64,000 nucleotides of DNA, taken from assembly GCA_947396885.1 (NCBI GenBank), contig OX377205.1:67986969-68050968 (forward strand), read 5' to 3'. A program made the translations under genes and the position numbers. Positions 53,309-64,000 of the stretch are shown one piece after another. Below the pieces are notes generated by a model. The model did no database searches. It was not told the DNA's origin and saw nothing but the letters and a program-made list of their open reading frames with translations. The stretch's first letter is position 1. Each line of letters starts with the position of its first letter. The DNA comes from Heligmosomoides polygyrus polygyrus. Lineage: Eukaryota > Nematoda > Chromadorea > Rhabditida > Heligmosomidae.

Positions 53309-54019
53309 TAATATTATATATCTTTACATCTCATAACGCATTGTATTATTTTATTATATATTTTATTATATTGCCTGGAATATTTATTTGCGCTGCATGA
53401 GATGAATCTGTATAGCAGTATAAAGAGTGTGGTAGAATAGCTACTGTTGAATGAGTGCATAGTATCAGACTAATGACAATGGAAAATACTTTTATCTCGT
53501 TTCTTTTATGCATATGGCCTTTGATTGCCTTCCCATACGACTTCGATCCCTGGATGCAGTACCTACAAGGGTCGAGGTCATTAATCCCTCCTTGTTCGCT
53601 TTTACCTCGAGGACAGGTATGTTAGTCTTTGCTTACCTCCATCAATACCTCTTCAAATGGAACGTATAGTGAAGTAGCACCAATACTCCTTTCTACAGTC
53701 AACATTTAGGAATACAAACCTCCTAATGAGTTCTGCGTATAATGTTGCTTTAGAGAATTGCCTCCAACGATGTGATACGCACAATAATGCTTTTTCGTGA
53801 AATGATCTGTTTTAGAAGGTATCCGACGATGCTGTTGAATTCTGTGCGAAATTTTAGCCTAGAAATATACCATTCACAGCTTCGTAGCAGGTTTTTTCAG
53901 TTTTAAATTTGAAGAATATCGTATCAATGGTAGCATTGGTAAGCAGGATGTAGAGCTTATTAGGAAGAGCTCGAAATTCTGATAGAGAGCTATGTTGCTT
54001 TACACCATCATGAATCTTT
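53309..54019. other. No gene or repeat recognised
   Basis: AT-rich, short frames, nothing notable. Confidence 0.35.
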
Positions 54020-54460
54020 ACACTTATTTTGTAAACCACGCTGGATACGTTAGTGATTGCGATCGCAATAAATCTGGTCGATCTGTGTACTCCGCTCGTC
54101 CGTCGGGCCGCTGTTGTGGGGCCGGCCTACGACGGCCCCCGACGGTCCTTCTCCCGCCCCGCGCGCAAAGGGTCTCACAGTGCGAGCGGAGACGGAGCGA
54201 AGGGGTTGACGCCGCAAGTATGGCCACCCAGGCGCGCAGCCGTGACGCGTACGACCAGCCGATACTAACGCCCCCTTCCCGATTCGCCCAGGTGGCGTCG
54301 TCTGTCAGCCTGGCAGGAAAGGTCACTGCCGGATCTGCCGGTAAGGATACATCAGTGAGACTGCGCGACTCCTGTACGCTGGTCGTGGAACATCTGAACG
54401 GAAGGCTGATCACCCCCCTCCCCACCGCTCTAGGTCCTGTATTCACAGTCTGATGTGGAC
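54020..54460 (-). repeat. GC-rich block homologous to 50803-50905
   Basis: 54168-54275 is a reverse-complement copy of 50803-50905 (shared GACCAGCCGATAC, GGTTGACGCCGCA, GCGAGCGGAGACGG). The minus strand is open for 154 codons through most of this block. It is probably the 5' region of the same CR1-like family, without the RT part. Confidence 0.55.
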
Positions 54461-55309
54461 CTTCTTGAAATGAAGACGATGAGATCAAAGTCTACAGAGG
54501 AAGAGGGCGAGCTGTTTGGTGATGGCCTCTTTTCTATTGATTTTGGAGTTTTTGGCCGTGAACCAAAGAGCCTCTAACGTTTTGTGCTCAGAGGCCTTGG
54601 GTTCACGGATCAGTACCTTGATGGAGACCTCAAAGGCTTTACCGTAGATGTACTGTAGCGCTTTATTTATTTAAAACATCAAATAAAACCTTATTTATTG
54701 TAAACTAATGTCATCAAAATATAAAATAATGATGCTATATCACTTCTTGAGTTGCTTTACAGGAAGGACTTCGTCAGGATAACTGTGGAATCGTTTACGA
54801 GACGCGTTTTCGAGGACAGCAGAAGGTTCGCCGTCTTGACATGTCTAAATGATTTATTGATTACATATTTTACTATTATGTTATATATTTTAACTTATTT
54901 CCCTACCTTGTTGCGAGAGTCTAATTCGGGGAGTGATTTAGTAATCCACATACCAGTTCTCCCTTCTGAAAGATTTACATTTGAATACACATACATATTC
55001 ATTTATATATGCTTTGATTAGTATTTTCTTCACCTCTAATGCTTCTCGCTCCTTGTCTGTCAACATTTCTTCAAGCATGGTCCCATTCCAATCTTTTAAG
55101 TCTATGTTGAGTCGTATTGCAGCTATAGTCGGTATCATAGGCTGTGAGGTTCTTTAATATAATTAAACAGTTTATACTGTTTATTTAACCCGCCGTCATG
55201 TTGTCAATTTTGAGGTTGCCTTTCGATAACGTTATTTCCGGACCTTTCACTTTGCTGCGGAGGTAGTCTTCCTTCAATCTCTTTATTACATATAAAGGAT
55301 AAAGGATAA
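54461..55309. other. No gene or repeat recognised
   Basis: AT-rich with short frames. A TATTTATTTAAAACATC stretch near 54665 is not a clear array. Confidence 0.3.
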
Positions 55310-55580
55310 AGGACGGCGTTATTCAATCCTCTTTGGGATGCGCCACGCATTCTACTTCTACGGGATGTCGTGGAGGAGGATTGAATGCGTATTTAGCTAT
55401 ACAATGACTTTCGGAGGCCAGCCGATGTACATGTCAGTGCTTCATCCTTCCCAGAGAAGTCTGGTACCAATTCACCGACCCCGGAGGGATGGAAGGCTTG
55501 GTTGGCCTGGGCGGGGAATCCAAACCAGGAATCTGGTATCGGGTGCAAGCGGCAGCAGGCGCCTCCTCCGACTGCGCGCC
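55295..55580 (-). repeat. tRNA-derived SINE-like repeat, well preserved
   Basis: On the minus strand it starts GCGCGCAGTCGGAGGAGGCG (A box) and has GGTTTGGATTCCCCG (B box) about 45 nt later, then the body and a tail seen on the + strand as three ATAAAGG units at 55295-55315. This copy defines the family's ends best. Confidence 0.7.
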
Positions 55581-56322
55581 TGCTTCTTATATATAGACTG
55601 CAAATTTTAATACAAGGATTTTATTATTACTTATTATTGGAGGGATTTCTTACCCAAGCCGGTCCTGCTCTTGCAGTGTCAAGGTTTTTTCACGGTTTAT
55701 AATTATGGTAGTGCCATTAGAGCGGTTATATTCATATAGATGTTTCCTGCCTTCTTTCATAAAATCCTTCCTGATATCACATGTTATTCTAACCTAAAAT
55801 ATTCTCCTTACTTTTTCTTGAAATCTACTATAAATTTCTCACCCTTATAGCAGGATAATTTCCATAGTCGCCAGCTGAATGGGCTACCTCGATCCTTTGG
55901 GTACCTAAGTTATGATATTCAAGCTTGTTATATAGTTAGTTTTTATTAGTTATAGTTTATAATCATATGTAGAAATTTATTTACTTAAGGATGCCATGGC
56001 CAAACCCTTACGGCAGCTGGTCGTATTTCTTCTTCTTCAAGTTGGGCAGGCCCAATATCCTGATCCAGTCTATCAGGACCTTACGATTGATAGTTTCCTG
56101 GAATTTTCTCCGCCTCTCTTCCATTCTCTTTAACCAACATTATTATTAAGGTTATATACTTCATATAAGTTAATTGCATATTAGCCAAACATAAAATTTA
56201 TTAAAATTTTATATTAAAATGATTCATTTTATTAAAAATATTAAATAATTATTCCAAAATATACTTTACTACTTTTTAAGATCTATATCCACTCAATTCC
56301 TAATATTAATTATATCATGTTT
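55581..56322. other. AT-rich DNA, nothing recognised
   Basis: Composition drops sharply to AT-rich from here to about 58,100. No frame with a motif. Confidence 0.35.
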
Positions 56323-56526
56323 GGTACTTGTGAAGCAAGGGGCCCGTGGTGCCGTGGGGTTGCCGGGAAACACGTTAACGCGGCAAACCCACGGCACCAC
56401 GGGGCTGGTAGTTATGAAGCACCCGTCCTCGGGTGCCGTGGGTTGCCGCATTTCCGTTGCTGTTGCCGCGTTAACATGTTTCCCGGCAGCCCCACGGCAC
56501 CACGGGCCCTCTGCTTCATAAGTACC
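56323..56526. repeat. GC-rich nested palindrome
   Basis: Outer arms about 64 nt: GGTACTTGTGAAGCAAGGGG with CCCGTGGTGCCGTGGGG on the left and the inverse ending CTTCATAAGTACC on the right. An inner palindrome repeats the same GTGCCGTGGG word. It is an island of GC-rich sequence in very AT-rich DNA. Confidence 0.85.
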
Positions 56527-57599
56527 TCATGTTTAAACTGCTCCAATACATATAGCTCACCTACAATCAACACTGAATGCACATTAATCGCAGCAATAAT
56601 ATCAATATGGTAATGATATACACAACAGTGTAGTTTCTATTTTGGCATGCGCTCACTGTGAGCGGTACTGTAGGAAGTAACAAACATACGTGAGTTTAAT
56701 CAACACTTATTTAGTTTGTAGCATCTCCCCCTCTTCATGAGCCACAGGGGAGGTGCTACAACATAAAAAAAGGTTCGTATGAAGAATAATGTGGCGAAAC
56801 GAACCTTCTTAGGTATTTTTGTTTTCAATTTTAATATTTTTAATATTTAATATTATTTATTAGTAATGGGTACCGTTATATCTATATGTTTAGATATTGG
56901 GGAGAAGCTGAACTTCATAAGGATTGGATGGAAAACTGAAAGGTTTTATATAATCTCTTCTTTAGCCCAAAATTATTGATCTTATCCCATTTAATACTCA
57001 ATCTCACCTTTCCGCGCAGGACCACCTTCCAATATTATTGAATATTTTATGTAGCATGTTATATATTCCTTTACTTGACCTTTATAATTCTTATTACACT
57101 TCTCTTTAGCTCTTTTTCATGGGTAACTTTAAGCTTCGTACCTTTCATACTCCTTTATAAATATGGTGAGCATTCCTTGATAAGAGGCCCTATCCCTTTG
57201 TTCCAAAAAATAGGGGCTTTTTTGATGAGGTTATACAAGTGGGAGGCAGCATCAAGGGGATGCCTCCTGCGCCTCCAAAAAGGTCTCCATTTCCCTCCAT
57301 ACATTTAATACTAAACTCATTTGGAAATAATTAGGCAGCGGTGGCCTGCAGCAACCTTGATAACACCCTCACTCTTTGTATATGGCATAGACCGGCCATA
57401 TACTCACACTTTTGGTTTACAAACACAACAGACCTTGTCATTCATAATTACCACAAAAGAAAAAAATCTACAAAAGTAAGGTTGAGGATTACTATATTGT
57501 TTCTGATATTGGCAATGATCATACTATATTATATTGTAGTCCTAACTGCACTAATTGTAGTTTGATTAATAGCGGTTCCTCTATTATAAGCAGTATTTA
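56527..57599. other. AT-rich DNA with two hairpins
   Basis: TGTAGCA-CTCCCC at 56716 pairs with GGGGAG-TGCTACA at 56747. AAGGTTCGT at 56772 pairs with ACGAACCTT at 56798. A run of membrane-like frames (57341-57565) is AT-driven. Nothing identifiable. Confidence 0.4.
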
Positions 57600-57960
57600 C
57601 TAATGTTGCTCCTGGCAACAATTATAATAGTCATGATGTCTTTTGCTGTCTCGAATGTAAGGAATGCAAGATACAGTATGATGGGCTGACTACAAGATTT
57701 AAAAAAGAATTAAAGAACATTTACACCATATCTTCAAAAGTGACATGAACAACTTCCTTTATAACCATTTTAATGAAACGTGTAAAGAAAGAAGAGCACA
57801 AATCTACGTCCTCGATAGTTTTTTTTTCGATAATGAAAACAGGTCAATATTACAATAAAAGGAATTGTTTTGGATTAAACTACTAAATACATCTTATCCA
57901 CTCCGTTTAAATGACAATAATAAAGGATATGGAAACCACTCTAATATTAATAATCCTCTT
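57600..57960 (+). mobile_element. Penelope-like element remnant, GIY-YIG endonuclease
   Basis: Frame with CLECKECKIQYDGLTTRFKK, then, in another frame, NHFNETC and KERRAQIYVLDSFF, NENR and, after one stop, KELFWIKLLNTSYPLRLND. The Cys-x2-Cys, QY-G, HFN and E-WI-LNT-YP-LN order is that of the C-terminal GIY-YIG domain of Penelope-like elements. I cannot see the RT part upstream. Confidence 0.6.
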
Positions 57961-58107
57961 AGCTATAAAGAAAACCACCCATTTTATAGTTTGTCAATAG
58001 TCAAGCTCAGAATACGTAGCACACGTAGAAATAAAAATAAGAATAAAACTACAGTACAAGAATTTATTGATAAGGCTATTAATCTAGATGATGTAGCATT
58101 ATTACAC
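57961..58107 (+). other. Continuation of the frame beyond the GIY-YIG remnant
   Basis: The frame runs on as VQEFIDKAINLDDVALLHR up to the (TTTA)n at 58108, where the CR1 inserted. The identity of this segment is unknown. Confidence 0.3.
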
Positions 58108-58135
58108 AGATATTTATTTATTTATTTATTTATTT

Positions 58136-59096
58136 ACGTCAAAAATGACGTGCCTTTCACACTGGAACATGAGTCAGAGCAGAAATCAAACAAGTCAGAA
58201 GAAAAAAGAGAAACGAAACAAAATCAACACCAGAATAACGAATTAACGAATTGCGGCGCGGCGACACCCAGTGGTAACAGGCTGCGGCGACACCCAGTGG
58301 TAACTAACAATAGGAAGAAAATCAAAACACTAAACCGGTGGGTTGTAGAGCTTCATACGGTTTTGATAGATAACTTGTAGTAAATCCAGAAACGAAAAGC
58401 GGAAGCAATTAGTTGGAAGTAAAAACAATAATTACAAGTTTTGCTTGTCTTGTATGAATAATCGTTTTCAACAAAGGCTGCGTGTCCACATCAGCCAGCT
58501 ATGATGCCCTGAGGTAGATACCAGAGCTTCGGCACACGGGTACGCTGGCCGCCCCGTGGAACTGGTATCTAGGACAAGCAGCCTTTCAGAAGTGAAGTTT
58601 AAAAGAATCGATTTCATTTCGATAGTAGGACACAAATTGCACAACATTTGCTAAGCACAACCCACCTCGTTACATAAGAGTTAGAAAGTTAGCTACCAAG
58701 GAGTACCGCCCGCAAGGTAAAGAGAAGAGTATAACGCGAAGATTATCCAAATCACCAACATCAGCAAAAGGAAAACAATAACTGAGAAAATCTGTAGGGA
58801 GACCAGTTTCTGTGAGATTCGTCAGTAGAATACCTGAAAAGCATCTGAAGAGCTGTAGGCATATTGTCGCATAGTGTACCCAAACGTCTCAGGTAGAGTC
58901 GGAAAGATTTAAAACCTGCAAAACATGAATCTTATTCAGCCGATCTTTACTTACTTCAGCAGGTAGGTGCCTAAACCATCTTGCCCCTCGGTAAAATAGA
59001 AAATTGAACAATTGGGTGTAATTTTTCTTTTGAATGGAGGGGTAATGAAGGTTGAAGCCACCTGTCCTTAGCCCGCAGGGTCTAAAGATCCAATAT
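58136..59096 (-). other. CR1 3' UTR with a structured region and short tandem repeat
   Basis: Includes the GC-rich fold at 58472-58590 and a 2-copy repeat of GCGGCGACACCCAGTGGTAA at 58256-58303. No ORF. Confidence 0.55.
58472..58590. ncRNA. Compact structured region, possible pseudoknot
   Basis: Outer stem AAAGGCTGC..TGTCC with GGACA..GCAGCCTTT, inner 10-bp stem TAGATACCAG with CTGGTATCTA, CACGGG with CCCGTG, and GCCAGC with GCTGGC, which crosses the inner stem. It is GC-rich in AT-rich surroundings. The transcribed strand is unknown; if part of the CR1 it is the minus strand. Confidence 0.45.
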
Positions 59097-61672
59097 TTAC
59101 TCGCACGTAGTTTGATTTCTCCTCAAGTACTTTGAAACAAAACACAAGGTCAGAGACAACTCTTCTGTAAAACAATGTTTTAAGCCTAACATTTGTAGAC
59201 GCTCACCATAGCTTGGTAGATTTCCTAAAGAGACACCTTTGTGCAGACTACCATAGACGAGTCTTGTGAATGTCCTTTGAACCTTTTCGAGTCTTAGAAT
59301 GAGATTCTTGGCGGTCGGCTTCCAAACTTGGGAGCAGTATTCTAAGTGAGGGATAACATATGACTTATACAGTTTGACGAGAACGTCTGGATCGTCAATG
59401 CATACATTACGAAAGATAAAATAAAGTGCACTGTAAGCCTTCTGGATAGCTTTCTTAATATGTTCAGAAAAGTCAAGTTTTGAGTCTATGACTACGCCAA
59501 GATCTCTGACAGTATCGCTTCTCTTTAGAGTTATGTCGTAGATAGAGTACTCTGAGAGAGGCCTATCACCAATGTGTAATGTGGAGCATTTTTCTGCATT
59601 GACAGTTAATCCCAACTTAGATGCCCAGCTACATAGTCGTTTTAAAGTATTGTTAACAGCTAGACTTGTCTCAGTCCGTGTTTCCTCATCATAAGCACCG
59701 TATATTTTGATATCATCAGCGTAAATCTGAAGTGTGATATTCTCGGGAACATTAATGAACTCGGAAATCCCTGCAGTGTACAAGAGAAAAAGTAGAGGTG
59801 ACAGCACCCCACCCTGCGGGACACCGCTTTTACAGTGGTATTTTTCGGAAAACACGTGCCCCACTCGAACCGTCATCATCCTGTCGTTCAAATAAGACGA
59901 GAAGTCCATCAACACCTAGATCTCTTAAAGAACAAAGTAACTGCGCGTGAGAAACTTTATCAAAGGCCTTAGATAAATCGAAATAGACAACATCTACCAT
60001 TTTTCCCATATTAAGTGCAACCCTCCAATCATACACACTGTCCACAAGATTAGTCGTAGTAGATAGTCCCGGAAGAAAGCCGTGCTGTTCTCGTGGAACA
60101 GCACTAAGCCGATGTAGCCAATCTAGGGACTTTTTTCTTATAACGCTTTCCATTACCTTAATTGGGGCTGGTACTATACTAATTGGGCGAAACTGCATAA
60201 CAGATTGCGCAGATGCAACTTTAGGGATTGCTGTAACTAGTGCGTGCTTCCATATTCAGGGCACTTCTCCCAGCATCATAAAGATATTATAAATATCTGC
60301 AAGGGGTCTGCATAATTCGTAAGCACATTTCTTGAAAACAATGGGAGGGATTCCATCACAAGGTTCTGTGACGGATAGCTTGAGGTTTTTAAGGAGTTTG
60401 TAAACTTCCGTTGGATAAAAGTATATGTTGCTTAAAGGAAACAGCTTTGGAGACACACTTGCATTAAAGTTGAAATCTTCAACTCCTGAAATATCAGTTG
60501 TTTGGTCGCGAAAAACGCTAGCGAAGTAATGTCCCAAAGCTGCAGCTTTGCTGCTGTCACAAGCGCAAATTCTACCATCAATATCTGCAAAGTTTGGAAG
60601 GGTACCAGACCCTCTAATCTTGCTACGTAGATGTAGGTGCAGTTTCCTCAACGAGCAGTGTTTTGCAAGCTTGCGCTCACGATAAGCCCAAAATTTTTTC
60701 AAGTGGTAATCGATGTTGGTGCAGATGGTTTTGTAATAAACGTTGCTTAGGGGAACAGGAACAGTTCGAGAAACCCGGTTCTTTTGGGCGAGCAAATTAC
60801 GGAATGGCGAGGATAATTTGTTAGAATGGATTGTCTTGTCCTAAAAGGAACGGACATAGCCAATTTTTCATAAAGGACACCACAAAACCTTTGATAGAGG
60901 TCATCAGCTGATGAATAGCAGCTAAAAGCTTGCATCCAGTCTACATCAACAAGACTCTGCCTGAGAGATTCGAAATCTGCATTCATAAAATCAGGCATGG
61001 GTAATGACATTTGGGAAAAGGACATGGAGTGCAAGCTAAATTGAACGGTGCAGTGGTCCGAGGTGGCAAATGGCGGTAAAACACGTACATTAGAAACCAA
61101 ACGAGATGTTGACAGTATGACATCCAAAACTTTTCCTTGATGCGTAGGCTCAGTGACGACTTGCTTGAAGCCGGTGTCTTTGAAAAATGTGAGAAAGTCT
61201 GATGAAGCATGGCTTAAAGAAGAAAGATTTTCCCAATCTATAGCTAGATTCAAATCACCCAAAATTATAGTTTCGTTTCTGGAAGCTACTAAAGAAGAGA
61301 GGAGATCTAGCAAGGTCTCATCATCATTTTTTGTTGAATTGGGAGGGCGGTAGATAACGATAAATCTGACTCGGCTTGGGTCAGTTTCTATGGAAGAGGC
61401 AGTTTCAAAACACAGAACATCGGCTTTGAGAGAGGAAAAGTGGTTTAACATGCAAGAATTTATTGTATTTCGAAAAATACAGCAAACGCCTCCACCTCGA
61501 GTATGCACCGGTCAATGCGGTAGATATTATAAGGCAACTTGCTTAGTACTTCAGAATCCTTTATCTTACTAGAAAGCCAGGTTTCCGTAATGAAGATCAT
61601 GTCTGGCTTCACTGTGGAGAGAAACTGATGAAGGTAAAAGAGTTTGTTAACAACACTTCGCGCGTTCATCAT
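59097..61672 (-). pseudogene. CR1 ORF2: endonuclease and reverse transcriptase, lightly broken
   Basis: Endonuclease: MNARSVVNKLFYLH, FITETWLSS, then in the next frame FIVIYRPPNS, ILGDLNLAIDW and ATSDHCTVQF. RT: MQFRPISIVPAPIKVMESVI, YFDLSKAFDKVSHAQ, SGVPQGGVLSPLLF and YADDIKIYGA with its aspartates. Tail: KSYVIPHLEYCSQVW. Frameshifts near 61490, 60760 and 59900; TGA at 60256. With four lesions it is nearly intact. Confidence 0.9.
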
Positions 61673-61707
61673 GTAGCAGGAGAGAGGGCGAGGTTCTCCG
61701 TGCCCAG

Positions 61708-62405
61708 TCAGACGTTTCCCGAGCCTCCACTAGTAAGCTCGGAAATATGTCTGAGCTGACCACGATAGACCACCCACTCTCTCGCTGCTTTACCTTTATT
61801 CTTCTCCTTGGCTTGTTGCCTTAGCTCATACTCGTTCTTCCTCTCCTCAGCAGTCATGCTTTTGCGCACGAAAACATCGGCGTATCCCGTGCCGCGAAGG
61901 TGGCGTGCATTAGCCAGAGCTTTCCGCCAGTAGTATTTAGACGGAAGTACAACTTTGATTAATCGTGGCTTTGAGGCACTCGATCTTCCCATCCTGTATA
62001 CCTCAGTGGGATCGCAGTCAACCTGTAAAACGTCAAGGATACTTAGAACTTGGTTTTCAGTTCCGCTCTTCGCTGGGAGGGTGACAGATCCTGCGCAGGT
62101 GCCTCAACACCGGTAATAACTATGCTTCTGGCCCTCTTCTCCGCCTCGGCGTGATCTGTAAAGTCATTAGAAATTTTCTCGCTAAGAATGTTTAACATTT
62201 GTAATGTGAGAGGGTCAGTCACACGTTCAGATATTCTTTTAAGGAGACTCTCCACAGATAGCATTCTTAGTTCTGACTCCTGAGCGCCATCTGCCTGATG
62301 GTTATGAGCATTATCCGAGATAGAAGGCTCCATGGCACTGCCTGCAGTCCTACGGCGATTCGAGCGGGTCATCATTATATTGATCTCAAAAATCCAATAA
62401 AACAA
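61708..62405 (-). pseudogene. CR1 ORF1
   Basis: First part 62405-62043 (SNRRRTAGSAMEPSI, then SIVITGVEAPAQD) and second part 61992-61708 (KPRLIKVVLPSKYYWRKAL, a basic end). The VVLPSKYYWRKAL-type strand is typical of CR1 ORF1 RNA-binding domains. The two frames are separated by one shift or stop near 62030. Confidence 0.7.
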
Positions 62406-62600
62406 CAGTCACTTATCCAGGCGCAAAGAGCGAGTGATAACGAAATAACGGCAAAATCTAAATTAGTGAACGCAGGTCAAATCAACTGGCCAATAGTGGA
62501 GAGGAGAAGATGCTATTAAAGAAGCTTTGTAAGGCAGAGAAAGGCAACAGGTAGGAAACAGCGAAGTAACAACAACAGCGCTGCCGCCCGTGGTGGGTAC

Positions 62601-62776
62601 ACCTGGTGGTACATGTTTTTCGAGATATACAAGGTCTTTGAAAAAGGTTTTTATTAGACGTTTAATCGTTTTATGCTTCGATAGTATTTTTGAAGCAATT
62701 TTAGGGAATTAACTAAGCGATTACTACTTTGCATCCTTTGCATCCTTTTTGGTATAATAATAAATCTGAATAAATA
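62601..62776. other. Short AT-rich spacer between two elements
   Basis: Nothing recognised. GGTGGGTACACCTGGTGGTAC near 62592 is at the CR1 5' side. Confidence 0.4.
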
Positions 62777-62849
62777 GGTGGCGATGTCCGTTCCTCCACG
62801 TGGTGCCACTGGAAACTGCTCGCTTTGTGAGCTAAGCTAAGCATGGACA
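62777..62849 (+). ncRNA. HDV-like ribozyme fold at the 5' end of RTE family 2
   Basis: P1 GGTGGC (62777-62782) with GCCACT (62805-62810), one G.U; P2 TGTCCGT (62785-62791) with ATGGACA (62843-62849), one G.U; P3 with two C-G pairs around TCCACGT; P4 GCTCGC-TTT-GTGAGC (62818-62832) with one G.U; J4/2 holds GCTAAGC. The P4 size and TTT loop match the ribozyme at 33482. P3 is weak. The element's ATG (62843) lies in P2. Confidence 0.55.
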
Positions 62850-64000
62850 CTCGAATGCAGGCGACAGGCCCTTGTAACAGGCCGGCCTACGAAGACCCAT
62901 GTCACATCACATGGTGTATGAATAATCATGTTTTTCGAGATTGTGCTACGGCGTCCGCGGGAGCCGACGCGCACTCGCAGAGCCCGGCGAGTGTGGAAAG
63001 TATGCGAGTGTCCCTGATGCGAGGACGGCATCGGAGGGGCAACTGAGCTAGTCCGAAAGTCCCGTAACGTAGGAAGGACCCGCGTAGCAACGCTGAATGT
63101 GGGTACGTTAACGGGCCGCTCGTGCGAGTTGGTTGAAGCACTGGAGCGTAGAAGAGTTGATTTCTGTGCAGGGCAGGAGACGAGGTGGTCCTGCAGCAAG
63201 TCAAGGGACCTAGGACGTGGCTTCAAGGCCGTTCTATGTGGAAGTCCCAGGACCACCAGTGGTGTCGGAATTATCGTCTCCGAACGATTTCGTGACTCGA
63301 TTGTAAGCGTCGAACGCTATGACGATCGGTTGATGAAGATCGTTGTAGCCGCGAAGGAGCGACTGTATCACTTCTTCTCTGCGTATGCTCCGCAGACTGG
63401 CTGCTCCGATCAAGCCAAGGATGAGTTTTGGAACCTGCTGGATGAGAAGACAGCAGAGGTACCGTCGAAAGATGTCATCATAGTCGCTGGTGACCTTAAT
63501 GGGCACGTTGGTGCTACGAAGGACGAGTACAGCATGGTGGTTTCGGATACGGATCACGTAACGCCGATGGTGAGCGCATTCTTGAGTATGCGGAATCGCA
63601 TAGTTTCACCCTGTAAACACCGTCTTCCGAACTCCCACCTCATCTCATATTATAGTGGGAGCTCCAAGTCTCAGATAGACTTTGTGCTTGTGAAGGATCG
63701 TGACCGGAGTCTTGTCACAGACGCGAAGATCGTGCCGTATGAGACGGTCACACCACAGCACCGACCGCTGATCTGCACTTTGAAGATCACCCCTCCGAGG
63801 CTGAAGCAGGTCGAGAGATGCGGTGCAGCAAGAATCAAGTGGTGGCGAATGAGAGAGAAGGAAGCAGCTGTGATTTCTCGCGTGCGGTTACCGACAGTCA
63901 CGACTGTCGACGAAACTTGGAAGAAAACGACCGACGCGATTCGTCAAGCTGCACAGTCGGAACTCGGCATTACGAAGCCTGGGCGACGGAAGGTCGACAA
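62777..64000 (+). mobile_element. RTE-clade retrotransposon, family 2, 5' part
   Basis: A short 67-codon frame starts at ATG 62843 in the P2 strand. The APE endonuclease then reads TLNVGTLTGRSCELVE, ETRWSCSKSRDLGRGF, FFSAYAPQTGCSDQ and IIVAGDLNGHVGATKD. After a shift near 63530 it reads HGGFGYGSRNADGERILEY, a stop near 63615, then SQIDFVLVKDRDRSLV, PQHRPLICTL and KWWRMREKEAAVI to the window edge. The RT would lie beyond 64000. The fragments at 44815 and 21072 are 3' pieces of the same family. Confidence 0.8.

Larger units (their letters stand above)
58108..62600 (-). mobile_element. CR1-like non-LTR retrotransposon, near full length, minus strand
   Basis: ORF1 parts at 62405-61708, endonuclease and RT at 61672-59097, then about 960 nt of 3' UTR ending at a (TAAA)n tail (plus strand TTTA units at 58108-58135). 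Only a handful of frameshifts and one stop break it. It differs in sequence from the element at 45906. Its 5' end is not exactly fixed; I set it near 62600. Confidence 0.85.

Noticed and set aside
55581..58107. Nuclear copy of mitochondrial DNA, because of the AT-rich composition
   Set aside because: No mitochondrial protein or rRNA could be read, and a Penelope-like remnant is present.
58512..58534. let-7-type seed TGAGGTAG in the structured region as a microRNA
   Set aside because: The base pairing leaves a 27-nt bulge and the rest of the sequence does not match let-7 family members. An 8-mer is expected by chance in a window of this size.
1..64000. CRISPR array, rRNA gene or LTR retrotransposon
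   Set aside because: No regularly spaced direct repeats, rRNA-like sequence, or paired long terminal repeats were seen.

Overview
The window is eukaryotic: short introns with TTTCAG-type acceptors, no operon-like packing of bacterial ORFs, a nematode-type patched-related gene, and many RTE, CR1, mariner and foldback repeats. The transposon types and the gene structure point to a strongylid nematode, most likely hookworm-like. That assignment is inference from sequence character only.

The one gene that can be read end to end is a patched-related (PTR, sterol-sensing-domain/RND-type) membrane protein on the + strand from 18510 to 50325. I could join 26 exons with canonical splice sites and consistent phase throughout into a 1,049-residue protein with about 12 membrane segments. 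Its introns are swollen by transposons: a foldback DNA element, a mariner, an RTE element nested in a small TIR element, a CR1 relic split by a SINE, another mariner, an RTE fragment and a damaged CR1 copy.

Layout. 1-18.5 kb: no recognised gene, but a long inverted repeat, SINE copies, small palindromic elements, a mariner carrying a nested palindrome, and two GC-rich orphan ORF regions on the minus strand (8.1-8.7 kb and 11.6-12.5 kb). 18.5-50.3 kb: the PTR gene. 50.5-54.5 kb: a foldback element, a degenerate CR1-like fragment, an (AC)n array, a deleted mariner of a second type, and a GC-rich block. 55.3-58.1 kb: a SINE copy and AT-rich DNA with a GC-rich palindrome and a Penelope-like GIY-YIG remnant. 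58.1-62.6 kb: a nearly full-length CR1 element on the minus strand. 62.8 kb to the end: the 5' part of a second RTE family running off the window.

The most interesting signal is at the 5' end of the RTE element in intron 13. Its first 65 nt fold as a hepatitis-delta-like self-cleaving ribozyme, and the first paired base is exactly the element boundary defined by a 15-bp target-site duplication. A 27-bp perfect hairpin just downstream re-uses the ribozyme's catalytic joining strand and its P2 3' strand, so the two folds exclude each other. A similar but weaker ribozyme fold precedes the second RTE family at 62777. HDV-like ribozymes at retrotransposon 5' ends are known; the competing hairpin is what I would look at first.
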